Assembly (NCBI RefSeq): GCF_006152145.1 | Contig: NZ_VDFV01000005.1 | Span: forward strand, 1-64,000 | Direction: 5' to 3' | From: Rubellimicrobium roseum | GTDB taxonomy: Bacteria > Pseudomonadota > Alphaproteobacteria > Rhodobacterales > Rhodobacteraceae | DNA: 64,000 bases | Shown here: positions 16,890 through 25,311 of the stretch, in pieces | How the letters are laid out: each line of letters begins with the position of its first letter | Numbering within the stretch: position 1 is the first letter of the stretch | The notes under the pieces: generated by a model | The model's database searches: none | What the model saw: the letters and a program-made list of their open reading frames with translations, nothing else | What the model was told of the DNA's origin: nothing | Made by a program: the position numbers and the translations under genes

Positions 16890-18557
16890 TCAGGGCATCC
16901 GCGTCGGGTCGCTGAGCGGGGCCGCCAGCTCGCGCGCGACGCGGGCCCCGTCGCGCTCGGTCCCCTGCACCTCGCGCTCGACCATCCGGCGCACGGCCGG
17001 CGGTCCGTCCCCGCGATGAAGGCCACGCAGCCGCTGGAAGGCCGCCGCGTCCTCCTTCGTGGGCCGGTTGTTGAGCCGCACGTAGTCGTGCCAGGTCGCC
17101 GCCTCGTACCGCTCGACCCAGAGCCCGGGATCGGCGAGGTCGCGCAGAAGCATCCAGTTGTGCGCCCCGTCGCGGCGGCGCGTGCGGCGCCGCTCGGCCA
17201 TGGCGTCCAGGAACGCGGCCTCGTCGGCCTCGGCGATCCGCCACTCGACGGCGACTACGACGGGCCCCGTGCGCCCGTCCACCGGAACCGCCGTGGGCGG
17301 GGCGGTCCACTGGCGCAGCGGCCCCAGGTCCCGCCCCTCGGCATCCGCCAGCGGCAGCACGAGCCCGATCGCCGCGCAGGCCGCCAGCACCGCCCCGGCC
17401 CCCATCAGGGCCGCCGGGACGGCGACGTTCTCGGCCACCGTGCCCCAGAGCCAGCTCCCCCCCGCCATGCCGCCGAAGGCCGCCATCTGGTAGAGCGCGA
17501 GGCTCCGCGCCACGACCCAGCGCGGCGTAGACATCTGCACCGTGACGTTGAAGCTCGACAGCGCCAGCACCCAGCCCGCCCCGGCGAAGGGCAGGGCCCC
17601 GAGCGTGAGCGGCAGGCTCCGGCTCAGCCCCACGACCGCCGCCGCGAGCGCGAAGACGAGCGCCGCGACCCGCACCAGCCCCTCGGTCGAGAGCCGCGCC
17701 CGCAGCGCCGTGCTGGCCAGCGCGCCGCCCACCGCCCCCGCCCCGAAGGCCCCGAGCAGGAGGCCGAAAGTCAGCGGCCCCCCGCCCACCTGCTCGCGCG
17801 CGACGAGAGGCATGAGCGCCGAGACCGCGCTGGCCCCCACTCCGAAGACGACGGCGCGCAGGAGGACCACCCGCAGCGCGGGCGAGAGCGCGACGTAGCG
17901 CAGCCCCGTCAGCATCGCCGCGCCCAAGGACTCGCGCGGGAGAGTCTGGGCTGGCACCTCGGGTCGCCAGCGCAGCAGGACGAGGATCAACCCTAGGTAG
18001 CTCACCGCGTTGACGGCGAAGGCCGCCGCCGCCCCGGCCGCCGCGACCACCGCGCCGCCCAGCGCCGGCCCCAGCGCGCGGGCGATGTTGAAGCCCATGC
18101 TGTTGAGCGCCACGGCCGCCGGCAGGTCCGTGCGCGGCACCATGTCGCCCACGGAGGCCTGCCACGCGGGCCCGTTCATCGCCGTTCCGCAGCCGATCAG
18201 GAAGGTGAACAGCAGCAGCAGCCAGGGCGAGATCCAGCCCGCCCAAGTGACGAGAGCCAGCGCCACCGACACCGCCAGCATGAAGCCCTGCGCCGCCAGC
18301 ATCACCCGCCGCCGGTCCATGCTGTCGGCGACCGCCCCGGCCACCAGCGCGAGCAGCATGATGGGCAGCGTCACCGAGGCCTGCACCAGCGCCACCATGG
18401 CCTCCGAAGGCGCGATGGAGGTCATCATCCAGGACGCGCCCACAGACTGGATCAGCCCGCCGAAGTTCGAGGCAAGGCTCGCGATCCAGATCGCCCGGAA
18501 CACGGGATGGGCGAGCGGCCCCAGCGCGCTGCGCCGCTCGGGCGCCGTCTCAGCCAT
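16890..18557 (-). CDS. MFS exporter with extra C-terminal ABM-like domain
   Basis: This 555-residue protein has about 400 residues of a 12-helix major facilitator of the EntS/DUF894 type, containing DSMDRRRVMLAAQ between helices 2 and 3 and FNIARALGPALGG in helix 5. It then has about 140 soluble residues with WRIAEADEAAFLDAM and RRDGAHNWMLLRD, ending near RPTKED. The soluble tail looks like a dimeric ferredoxin-like (antibiotic biosynthesis monooxygenase-like) fold, a combination found in some MFS proteins of this group. Function is probably export of a small molecule or siderophore, but the substrate is unknown. The ATG ending at 18557 has a GGGGGGA site upstream. Confidence 0.82.
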   Translation of the reverse strand: MAETAPERRSALGPLAHPVFRAIWIASLASNFGGLIQSVGASWMMTSIAPSEAMVALVQASVTLPIMLLALVAGAVADSMDRRRVMLAAQGFMLAVSVALALVTWAGWISPWLLLLFTFLIGCGTAMNGPAWQASVGDMVPRTDLPAAVALNSMGFNIARALGPALGGAVVAAAGAAAAFAVNAVSYLGLILVLLRWRPEVPAQTLPRESLGAAMLTGLRYVALSPALRVVLLRAVVFGVGASAVSALMPLVAREQVGGGPLTFGLLLGAFGAGAVGGALASTALRARLSTEGLVRVAALVFALAAAVVGLSRSLPLTLGALPFAGAGWVLALSSFNVTVQMSTPRWVVARSLALYQMAAFGGMAGGSWLWGTVAENVAVPAALMGAGAVLAACAAIGLVLPLADAEGRDLGPLRQWTAPPTAVPVDGRTGPVVVAVEWRIAEADEAAFLDAMAERRRTRRRDGAHNWMLLRDLADPGLWVERYEAATWHDYVRLNNRPTKEDAAAFQRLRGLHRGDGPPAVRRMVEREVQGTERDGARVARELAAPLSDPTRMP

Positions 18558-18772
18558 GGCCTTGTCCCCCCGCCGCGCCGGACGCGCGATCTCCGTGCCG
18601 GGCGCCCCGCCCGCGCTCCCCTGGTGTGGTGTCCGTCATGCTGTCCCGCGATCTAGGCGCGCGGGCGCGGAAGTCAGTCCCTGCCTGCATGGCGGACCTG
18701 CCGGAACACAGCCGGACGGGCCGCGTTTCGGCCAACGCGCGCCACCCCCGGCCCAGACAATGGAGACCTTCC

Positions 18773-19609
18773 ATGCGCAAGCTCTTCGGTTCCGTCGCCG
18801 TCGCGGCAACCCTGGCCCTCGGCGCCCAGGCCCAGGAGGCCGAGCCCCTCCGCGTCGGCATGTCGGGGGGCTACTACCCCTTCACCTTCGTCGAGCAGGA
18901 CCAGCTCCAGGGCTTCGAGGTGGACGTGATGAACGCCGTGGGAGAGCGGATCGGCCGCCCCGTCGAATTCGTCACCATGTCCTTCTCGGGCCTGATCGGC
19001 GCGCTCGAATCGGGCCGCATCGACACGGTCGCGAACCAGATCACCATCACGCCCGAACGCGAGGCGGCCTTCCTCTTCAGCCAGCCCTACGTGATCGACG
19101 GCGCGCAGGTGGTCACCCAAGCCGAGAACACGGAGGTCAATGGCGTCGAGGACCTGCGCGGCCAGTCGGTCGCCGTGAACCTCGGCTCGAACTTCGAGCA
19201 GCTCCTGCGCGAGCTGCCCTATGCCTCCGAGATCGACATCCGCACCTACGAGAGCAACATCGAGCAGGACACGGCCCTGGGCCGCGTCGACGCCTTCGTC
19301 ATGGACCGCGTCTCCTCGGCGGTGGTGATCCGCGACAGCGGCCTGCCGCTGCGGCTCGCGGGCGAGCCGTTCAGCGAGATCCGCAATGCCCTGCCCTTCC
19401 GCGACGACGAGGAGGGCCAGGCGCTGCGCGACGAGGTGGACGCGGCGCTGACGACCCTGCTCGAGGACGGAACGCTCAGCGGGATCTCCGAGAAATGGCT
19501 GGGCCTCGACGTGACCCCGGCGGCCGCCGAAGCCGCTGCGCCCGAAGCCGCCGAGGCCCAAGCGACGGACACGGCGCCGGCCGAGGCCGCCGCTCCGGCG
19601 GCCGAGTGA
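18773..19609 (+). CDS. Amino acid ABC transporter substrate-binding protein (cystine-type)
   Basis: The 278-residue protein has a signal peptide (to about residue 21, ALGAQAQ) and the family-3 solute-binding fold. Recognisable segments are GYYPFTFVEQD, GFEVDVMNAVGERIGRPVEF, NQITITPERE and GIRxD-like DAFVMDR. It most resembles cystine/polar amino acid binders such as FliY/TcyA. The last 33 residues are almost only Ala, Glu, Pro and Thr, an unusual low-complexity tail that would extend beyond the binding lobes. The 5' ATG choice puts the signal peptide at the N-terminus; a longer frame from 18626 is not supported. It is the first gene of a three-gene transporter operon. Confidence 0.88.
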   Translation: MRKLFGSVAVAATLALGAQAQEAEPLRVGMSGGYYPFTFVEQDQLQGFEVDVMNAVGERIGRPVEFVTMSFSGLIGALESGRIDTVANQITITPEREAAFLFSQPYVIDGAQVVTQAENTEVNGVEDLRGQSVAVNLGSNFEQLLRELPYASEIDIRTYESNIEQDTALGRVDAFVMDRVSSAVVIRDSGLPLRLAGEPFSEIRNALPFRDDEEGQALRDEVDAALTTLLEDGTLSGISEKWLGLDVTPAAAEAAAPEAAEAQATDTAPAEAAAPAAE

Positions 19610-19613
19610 CCTC

Positions 19614-20288
19614 ATGGGGGCGCTCGACCTGGACTACATGCTGGGTCTCGTGCCCGTCCTCCTGCGCTACCTGCCGCTGACGCTGGGCATGGCGGCGGCG
19701 GCCATGGTGCTGGCGCTGATCCTCGCGGTGATCCTGGCGGTGGTGCGCGTGCTGCGCCTGCCGCTGCTCGATCCGCTGGTGCAGCTCTTCGTCAGCTTCT
19801 TTCGGGGCACGCCGCTCCTCGTGCAGCTCTTCCTCTTCTACTACGGCCTGCCGCAGCTCGTCCCCGCCTTCGCCGCCATCACCGGCGTGCAGGCGGCGAT
19901 CGCGGGCCTCACGCTCCACTTCGCGGCCTACATGGCCGAATCCCTGCGCGGCGCGATCCTGGGCGTGGACCGCAGCCAGTGGGAGGCGACGCAGGCCATC
20001 GGCATGACGCAGGGCCAGGCGCTGCGGCGCATCATCCTGCCGCAGGCCGCGCGCATCGCGGCGCCCTCGCTCCTCAACTCGTTCATCGACATGATCAAGG
20101 GCACCTCGCTCGCCTTCACGCTGGGCGTGACCGAGATGATGGGCGCCGCGCAGAAGGAGGCCGCCGGCAGCTTCCGCTACTTCGAAGCCTTCCTCCTCGT
20201 GGCTGTCATCTACTGGGTCGTGACCGAGGCGCTGGCCGCGCTCCAGCGCCGGCTGGAGATCCGCCTCAACCGGGCCTTCGCGCGATGA
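19614..20288 (+). CDS. Amino acid ABC transporter permease
   Basis: This 224-residue membrane protein belongs to the HisM/YecS group. It has several hydrophobic helices, an N-terminal region with FFRGTPLLVQLFLFYYGLP, and the cytoplasmic EAA loop EATQAIGMTQGQALRRIILP that contacts the ATPase. It forms the channel for the substrate delivered by the upstream binding protein. The start lies 4 bases after the binding protein's stop and has no good ribosome-binding site, so its translation is probably coupled. Its stop overlaps the ATPase start by 4 bases (ATGA). Confidence 0.9.
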   Translation: MGALDLDYMLGLVPVLLRYLPLTLGMAAAAMVLALILAVILAVVRVLRLPLLDPLVQLFVSFFRGTPLLVQLFLFYYGLPQLVPAFAAITGVQAAIAGLTLHFAAYMAESLRGAILGVDRSQWEATQAIGMTQGQALRRIILPQAARIAAPSLLNSFIDMIKGTSLAFTLGVTEMMGAAQKEAAGSFRYFEAFLLVAVIYWVVTEALAALQRRLEIRLNRAFAR

Positions 20289-21016
20289 TCGAGATCCGGG
20301 GCCTCACCAAGCGCTTCGGGTCGCTCCCGGTGCTGTCGGGCATCGACCTCGACATCGCGCCGGGCGAGCGCATCGTGGTCATCGGCCCCTCGGGCACCGG
20401 CAAGTCCACGCTCCTGCGCTGCATCAACTTCCTCGACCGCCCCGACGCGGGCACGATCCGCATCGGCGATCTTCAGGTGGACGCAGCAAAGGCGAGCCGG
20501 GCCGAGATCCTGGCCCTGCGCCGCCGCACCGGCTTCGTGTTCCAGACCTACGCGCTCTTCGCCAACCGCACGGCGCAGGGCAACATCGCCGAGGCGCTGC
20601 TCACCGTCCGCCGCCTGCCCCGCGCCGAGGCCCTGGCCCGCGCCGACGCGATCCTCCGGGACATCGGCCTGTCGGACAAGGCCGACGCCTATCCCGCCGC
20701 GCTGTCGGGCGGGCAGCAGCAGCGGGTGGGGATCGGCCGGGCGCTCGCGCTCGATGCGCCCCTCCTCCTCTTCGACGAGCCCACCTCGGCGCTCGACCCC
20801 GAATGGGTGGGCGAGGTGCTGGACCTCATGCGCCGCATCGCCGAGGCGCGCCAGACCATGCTGATCGTGACCCACGAGATGCAGTTCGCCCGAGAGATCG
20901 CCGACCGCGTCCTGTTCATGGAAGGAGGCCGCATCGTCGAGCAGGGCCCGCCCTCCCGGATCTTCGACGCTCCCCAGGACCCCCGCACGCGCGAGTTCCT
21001 TCGCCGCGTGCGCTAG
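20285..21016 (+). CDS. Amino acid ABC transporter ATPase
   Basis: The 243-residue ATPase has Walker A GPSGTGKST, Q-loop FVFQTYALF, signature LSGGQQQR, Walker B LLLFDEPTSALDPE and the H-loop VTHEMQFA. It is of the polar-amino-acid class and completes the binding protein/permease/ATPase transporter. Homologues near 240 residues have the same length. A 141-base gap separates its stop from pqqA, and I see no clear terminator there, so read-through into the pqq operon cannot be excluded. Confidence 0.93.
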   Translation: MIEIRGLTKRFGSLPVLSGIDLDIAPGERIVVIGPSGTGKSTLLRCINFLDRPDAGTIRIGDLQVDAAKASRAEILALRRRTGFVFQTYALFANRTAQGNIAEALLTVRRLPRAEALARADAILRDIGLSDKADAYPAALSGGQQQRVGIGRALALDAPLLLFDEPTSALDPEWVGEVLDLMRRIAEARQTMLIVTHEMQFAREIADRVLFMEGGRIVEQGPPSRIFDAPQDPRTREFLRRVR

Positions 21017-21157
21017 GACGCTGCGGAAATCGCGGATCGCGTCTAGTCCATAGGTCGCATGTAGCCATCGGGAGTGGTAGCCTAGGCTGGCGCCACAGGG
21101 GCTGTCCCTGAGAGCACGGCGACCCGGCAGACCGGGCGCCAACGGAGGAGAGATCGA

Positions 21158-21238
21158 ATGGCCTGGAAGACCCCGACCGTCGTCGAAGTGCCCGTGGGCA
21201 TGGAAATCAACATGTACGCCTGCGCGAAGCAGAAATGA
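21158..21238 (+). CDS. pqqA: PqqA, precursor peptide of pyrroloquinoline quinone
   Basis: This 26-residue peptide is the ribosomal precursor of PQQ. The glutamate (E16) and tyrosine (Y20) that become the cofactor are spaced E-x-x-x-Y in MEINMYA, as in all PqqA peptides. The N-terminus starts MAWKTP, like many relatives, and the residues around the pair (VGMEINMYA) are conserved. A GGAGGAGA ribosome-binding sequence lies 7 bases before the ATG. Being only 81 bases long it is easily missed by gene finders. It opens the operon and is followed 28 bases later by pqqB. A small hairpin (CCCGG CAGA CCGGG, 21123-21136) lies just upstream of the ribosome-binding site. Confidence 0.95.
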   Translation: MAWKTPTVVEVPVGMEINMYACAKQK

Positions 21239-21266
21239 CTCCGGGCCTGCCGCGACGGATCGCCTG

Positions 21267-22169
21267 ATGCCGCAAGTCATCGTCCTGGGCGTCGCGGCAG
21301 GCGGCGGCGTGCCGCAGTGGAACTGCAACTGCGGAATCTGCCAGCAGGCGCGCCGCGACCCCTCGCTCCAGAGCGGGCAGGCCTCGCTCGCCGTCAGCGC
21401 CGACGGGCGGCACTGGTTCCTCGTGAACGCCTCGCCCGACCTGCGCGCCCAGGTCGTCGCCACGCCCGCGCTGCATCCCGACCCCGTTCATCTGCGCCAC
21501 ACGCCCATCGCCGGGGTGATCCTCACCAACGCCGAGGTGGACGCCGTGGCGGGGCTGCTGTCGATGCGCGAGGGCTCGCCCTTCGGGATCTGGGCACCGC
21601 CCAAGGTGCTCGACACGCTGGCCGCCAACCCGATCTTCGGCGTGCTGCCCCCCGACCGGGTGCCGCGCCGCGCGCTGGACATGGATGCGCCTATCGAGCT
21701 TCCCCTGCCCGACGGCACCCCCTCGGGCCTTTCCGTCGAGGCCTTCGACGTGCCCGGCAAGGTGGCCTGGTATCTCGAAGGACAGGCCGAGGCGGGCGGC
21801 GACACGGTCGGCCTCACCTTTCGCGCCGGCGGCCGCACGGTCCATGTCGTGACCGCCTGCGCCCAGGTGACGCCCGGACTGGCCGAGCGGCTGCGCGGCG
21901 CCGACACGGTGTTCTTCGACGGCACGCTCTGGACCGACGACGAGATGATCCGCGCGGGCCTGGGCGCCAAGACCGGCCAGCGCATGGGCCACGTCTCCAT
22001 GTCCGGCCCCGACGGCTCCATCGCCGCTCTCGCTTCGCTTGATGTCGGCCGCAAGGTCTTCGTCCACGTCAACAACTCGAACCCGGTCCTGCGGCCGGGC
22101 TCGCCCGAGCGGCAGGCCGCCGAGGCCGCCGGCTGGACCATCCCCCAGGCAGGGAGCGCCTTCCCATGA
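21267..22169 (+). CDS. pqqB: PqqB, metallo-beta-lactamase-fold PQQ biosynthesis protein
   Basis: The 300-residue protein matches PqqB. It has an N-terminal VIVLGVAAGGGVPQWNC with the cysteine-rich NCNCGIC, a block LTNAEVDAVAGLLSMREG, and the C-terminal HVNNSNPVL. PqqB has a metallo-beta-lactamase fold; it is proposed to hydroxylate the tyrosine moiety of the intermediate during PQQ formation. In many PqqB proteins I remember the block as LTxxxxDHxxGLL. Here the histidine position is alanine (VDAVAG), a possible variant. The stop overlaps the pqqC start by 4 bases (ATGA). Confidence 0.94.
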   Translation: MPQVIVLGVAAGGGVPQWNCNCGICQQARRDPSLQSGQASLAVSADGRHWFLVNASPDLRAQVVATPALHPDPVHLRHTPIAGVILTNAEVDAVAGLLSMREGSPFGIWAPPKVLDTLAANPIFGVLPPDRVPRRALDMDAPIELPLPDGTPSGLSVEAFDVPGKVAWYLEGQAEAGGDTVGLTFRAGGRTVHVVTACAQVTPGLAERLRGADTVFFDGTLWTDDEMIRAGLGAKTGQRMGHVSMSGPDGSIAALASLDVGRKVFVHVNNSNPVLRPGSPERQAAEAAGWTIPQAGSAFP

Positions 22170-22930
22170 CCCACCAAACGCCCATCCTGGCCGAGCCCGA
22201 CGAGCCGCTCGACAGCGCCGACGCGATGGAACGGCGGCTGCGCTGGATCGGAGCCACGCGCTACCATTCGCTGCACCCGTTCCACCGGCTCCTGCACGGG
22301 GGCCAGCTGACCAAGGGGCAAGTGCAGGCCTGGGCGCTCAACCGCTACTATTACCAAAGCTCCATCCCCATAAAGGACGCCGTGGTCCTGTCGCGCTTCC
22401 GCGACCGCCAGCTCCGGCTCGAATGGCGCCACCGGATCGAGGACCACGACGGCCACTTCGACACCGAAGGCGGCATCGAGCGCTGGCTGAAGCTCACCGA
22501 CGGCCTGGGCCTCGACCGCGACTACGTGGAGTCCACCAAGGGCATCCTCGCCGCCACCCGCTTCGCCGTGGACGCCTATGTTCACTTCGTCCGCGACCGC
22601 ACGCCCCTGGAGGCCATCGCCTCCTCGCTGACCGAGCTCTTCGCGCCCTCGCTCCACGAGGAGCGGATCTCGGGGATGCTCAAGCACTACGACTTCATCG
22701 ACCCCTCGATCATGACCTACTTCCAGCGCCGGCTCGACCAGGCGCCGCGCGACGCCGACTTCGCCCTGCGTTATGTGCGCGAGCACGCCCGCACCCCCGA
22801 GGAGCGTCAGGCGGTCTGCGACGCGCTCACCTTCAAGACCGACTGCCTCTGGGTGCAGCAGGACGCGCTCTACCACGCCTACGTGAACGGCCACGTGCCG
22901 CCGGGCGCCTTCCGCCCGGAGCAGCCCTGA
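22166..22930 (+). CDS. pqqC: PqqC, pyrroloquinoline-quinone synthase
   Basis: The 254-residue PqqC is the final oxidase that closes the ring and carries out the eight-electron oxidation to PQQ using O2. It is an all-helical protein of the heme-oxygenase/TenA fold. Seen here are YHSLHPFHRLLHGGQLTKGQ, NRYYYQSSIPIKDA and RHRIEDHDGH-like WRHRIEDHDGH, the helices lining the active site, plus HTRxx-like YVREHARTPEER near the C-terminus. The length is typical. Its ATG overlaps the end of pqqB, and pqqD starts on its last base (TGATG), so the genes are tightly coupled. Confidence 0.96.
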   Translation: MTHQTPILAEPDEPLDSADAMERRLRWIGATRYHSLHPFHRLLHGGQLTKGQVQAWALNRYYYQSSIPIKDAVVLSRFRDRQLRLEWRHRIEDHDGHFDTEGGIERWLKLTDGLGLDRDYVESTKGILAATRFAVDAYVHFVRDRTPLEAIASSLTELFAPSLHEERISGMLKHYDFIDPSIMTYFQRRLDQAPRDADFALRYVREHARTPEERQAVCDALTFKTDCLWVQQDALYHAYVNGHVPPGAFRPEQP

Positions 22931-23229
22931 TGCGCCCCACGGTCGCGGCCGACTCCGTGCCGCGCCTGCCGCGGCACGTGAAGCTGCGCCACGACAAGGC
23001 GCGCGACCGCTGGCTGATCCTGGTGCCCGAGCGGGTGCTGGTTCCCGACGACACCGCCGTGGCCGTGCTGTCCCGCGTCGATGGCGCCCGCAGCGTGCGC
23101 GACATCGCCACCGACCTCGCCCAGACCTACCAGGCCCCCGTCGACGTGATCCTGGCCGACAGCGTCGCGCTGCTCCAGGACCTTGCCGACAAGGGCTTTC
23201 TCGCCGTCACGGAGGCCCCCCATGCCTGA
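22930..23229 (+). CDS. pqqD: PqqD, PqqA-binding chaperone
   Basis: This 99-residue protein is the peptide chaperone that presents PqqA to PqqE, a RiPP-recognition-element fold. The protein has the standard features RLPRHVKLRHDKARDRW, the VLVPDD turn, the VDGARSVRDI helix and a C-terminal winged helix-turn-helix-like region ending in LxDKGFL. The ATG overlaps the pqqC stop (TGATG), and the last 8 bases overlap the start of pqqE. Confidence 0.94.
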   Translation: MRPTVAADSVPRLPRHVKLRHDKARDRWLILVPERVLVPDDTAVAVLSRVDGARSVRDIATDLAQTYQAPVDVILADSVALLQDLADKGFLAVTEAPHA

Positions 23230-24391
23230 GGACCACGCCGCCGACATCCAGCTCGTGACCCGCGCGGGCGAGGAGCAAGCCCGCCCCTACGGCCTGCCGC
23301 TCGCCGTGCTGGCCGAGATCACGCACCGCTGCCCGCTCCAGTGCCCCTACTGCTCCAACCCGCTGGCCATGGAGCCCGCCGCGAACGAGCTCTCCACCGC
23401 CGACTGGCTGCGGGTCATCGACGAGCTGGCCGATCTGGGCGTCCTGCAGATCCACTTCTCGGGGGGAGAGCCTACGGCCCGCCGCGACCTCGTCCAGATG
23501 GTCTCGCGCGCGACGGAGGTGGGGCTCTACACTAATCTCATCACCTCGGCCGTGGGCCTCACGCGCGACAAGCTGTCGGCGCTGGCCGACGCCGGGCTCT
23601 GCCACGTTCAGATCAGCGTGCAGGGGGCCGAGCCCGCCTTGGCCGACCGCGTGGGCGGCTACAAGGGCGGCCATGCCCGCAAGCTGGAGGCCGCGCGCTG
23701 GACGCGCGAGTTGGACCTGCCGCTCACCGTTAACGCGGTGATGCACCGCCAGAACCTCCTCCAACTTCCCCAGATCATCGACATGGCGGTGGAAATGGGC
23801 GCGTCGCGGCTGGAGGTCGCCAATGTTCAGTACTATGGCTGGGCGCTCAAGAACCGCCGCGCCCTGATGCCAAGCCCCGCGCAGGTCGAGGCTTGCACCG
23901 CGACCGTCGAGGCCGCCCGCGCCCGCCTGCACGGCGTCATGGAGATCGACTACGTCATCCCCGACTACTACGCCGAACGCCCCAAGCAGTGCATGGGCGG
24001 CTGGGGCCGGCAGTTCTTCAACATCTCGCCTTCCGGCAAGGTCCTGCCCTGCCACGCGGCCGAGACGATCACCGGGCTCGACTTCGACTCGGTGCGCGAC
24101 CGGACGCTCGCCTGGATCTGGGACAACTCCCCGGCCCTCAACGCCTATCGCGGCACCGCCTGGATGCCCGAGCCCTGCCGTTCCTGCGAATGGAAGGAGG
24201 CCGACTTCGGCGGCTGCCGCTGCCAGGCCTTCGCGCTGACGGGCTCGGCGGGCAACACCGACCCGGCCTGCGCCCGATCGCCCCTGCACGCCCGAGTCTT
24301 CGCCCTGGCCGAATCCGAGGCCGAAGCCGACCACACCCGCTTCATCTACCGCAATCTCTCGGGCGGGACCGAGGAGGCCGGGCCCGCCTGA
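23222..24391 (+). CDS. pqqE: PqqE, radical SAM enzyme for PqqA crosslinking
   Basis: The 389-residue radical SAM enzyme joins the Glu and Tyr side chains of PqqA by a C-C bond. The iron-sulfur cysteines are at C37, C41 and C44 (CPLQCPYC) and the GGEP motif follows (FSGGEPTAR). Near the C-terminus the SPASM cysteine set begins with CMGGWGRQFFNI and continues with PCHAAE and CRSCEWKEADFGGC. I chose the ATG at 23222, which overlaps pqqD by 8 bases. An upstream in-frame ATG at 23183 lies inside pqqD and would add 13 unrelated residues. Confidence 0.96.
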   Translation: MPEDHAADIQLVTRAGEEQARPYGLPLAVLAEITHRCPLQCPYCSNPLAMEPAANELSTADWLRVIDELADLGVLQIHFSGGEPTARRDLVQMVSRATEVGLYTNLITSAVGLTRDKLSALADAGLCHVQISVQGAEPALADRVGGYKGGHARKLEAARWTRELDLPLTVNAVMHRQNLLQLPQIIDMAVEMGASRLEVANVQYYGWALKNRRALMPSPAQVEACTATVEAARARLHGVMEIDYVIPDYYAERPKQCMGGWGRQFFNISPSGKVLPCHAAETITGLDFDSVRDRTLAWIWDNSPALNAYRGTAWMPEPCRSCEWKEADFGGCRCQAFALTGSAGNTDPACARSPLHARVFALAESEAEADHTRFIYRNLSGGTEEAGPA

Positions 24392-25311
24392 TGGAGGGCG
24401 AGGCGGGCTTCCACCTCGACGTGGGCGACGGGCACCAGGTCTGGGTCCGGCCCTGGGGCGAGCCCGGGGGCCATCCGGTCCTGTTCCTGCACGGGGGGCC
24501 CGGCAGCGGCTGCAACCCCAGCCAGCAGCGCCTCTTCGACCCCGCGCGCCACCGGGTCGCCTTCGTGGACCAGCGTGGCGCGGGTCGCAGCCTTCCGCCC
24601 CGTGCGCGCCACGCCAACACCACGGCGCATCTGCTGGCCGACCTCGAACGGGTGCGCGAGCATCTGGGGGTCGAGCGCTGGCTCGTCGTGGGCGGCTCCT
24701 GGGGCGCGACGCTGGCGCTCGCCTATGCCCAGGCGCATCCCGAGCGCGTCACGGGCCTCGTCCTGCGCGCCACCTTCCTCGGCACGCGGGCCGAGCTCGA
24801 CTGGGCCTTCGGCACCGGCCTCTCGACCTTCCATCCCGTGCTCTTCGACGAGCTGCTGGCCGTCCTGCCGCCCGACGAACGCGCCGATCCCCTGCCCGCC
24901 CTCTGGGCGCGCATCCTCGACACCGACCCGCAGGTCCATGTCCCAGCGGCCCTCGCCTGGTTCCACGTCGAACGGGCGCTCTCCGAACTCGTCCCGCCCC
25001 GGACCTCGCTGCCCTCCCCGCTCGACGGCCCCCTTCCCGCGACGCCCTTCATGGAGGCGCACTACTTCCAGCACGGCTGCTTCCTGCCCGAAGGCGCGCT
25101 CCTCGACGGCGCCAGCCGGATGGGGGATCTACCGGGAATTCTCGTGCAGGCTCGCTACGACCTCCTCTGCCCGCCCGTGACCGCCCACCGGGTCGCCGCG
25201 CGCTGGCCCGGGGCGCGGGTCGTCACCGTCGAGGCTGCCGGCCATTCCGCCACCCACCCCGAGGTCGAGGCCGCGGTGCGCGAGGCCGTCGCCGCCCTCA
25301 CGCCAGGCTGA
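24391..25311 (+). CDS. pip: Prolyl iminopeptidase-like alpha/beta hydrolase (S33)
   Basis: The 306-residue protein is an S33 family alpha/beta hydrolase. It shows the oxyanion motif HGGPGSGC near residue 34, FVDQRGAGRS near 58, the nucleophile elbow GGSWGATLAL near 100, and a C-terminal histidine in AAGHSATHPE. Enzymes of this type release N-terminal proline from peptides. It starts on the last base of pqqE (TGATG), so it is translated as part of the pqq operon, which is notable because PQQ maturation needs peptide processing. The length matches Pip. Its 3' end overlaps the convergent M16 gene by 14 bases. Specificity for a PqqA product is an inference. Confidence 0.8.
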   Translation: MEGEAGFHLDVGDGHQVWVRPWGEPGGHPVLFLHGGPGSGCNPSQQRLFDPARHRVAFVDQRGAGRSLPPRARHANTTAHLLADLERVREHLGVERWLVVGGSWGATLALAYAQAHPERVTGLVLRATFLGTRAELDWAFGTGLSTFHPVLFDELLAVLPPDERADPLPALWARILDTDPQVHVPAALAWFHVERALSELVPPRTSLPSPLDGPLPATPFMEAHYFQHGCFLPEGALLDGASRMGDLPGILVQARYDLLCPPVTAHRVAARWPGARVVTVEAAGHSATHPEVEAAVREAVAALTPG

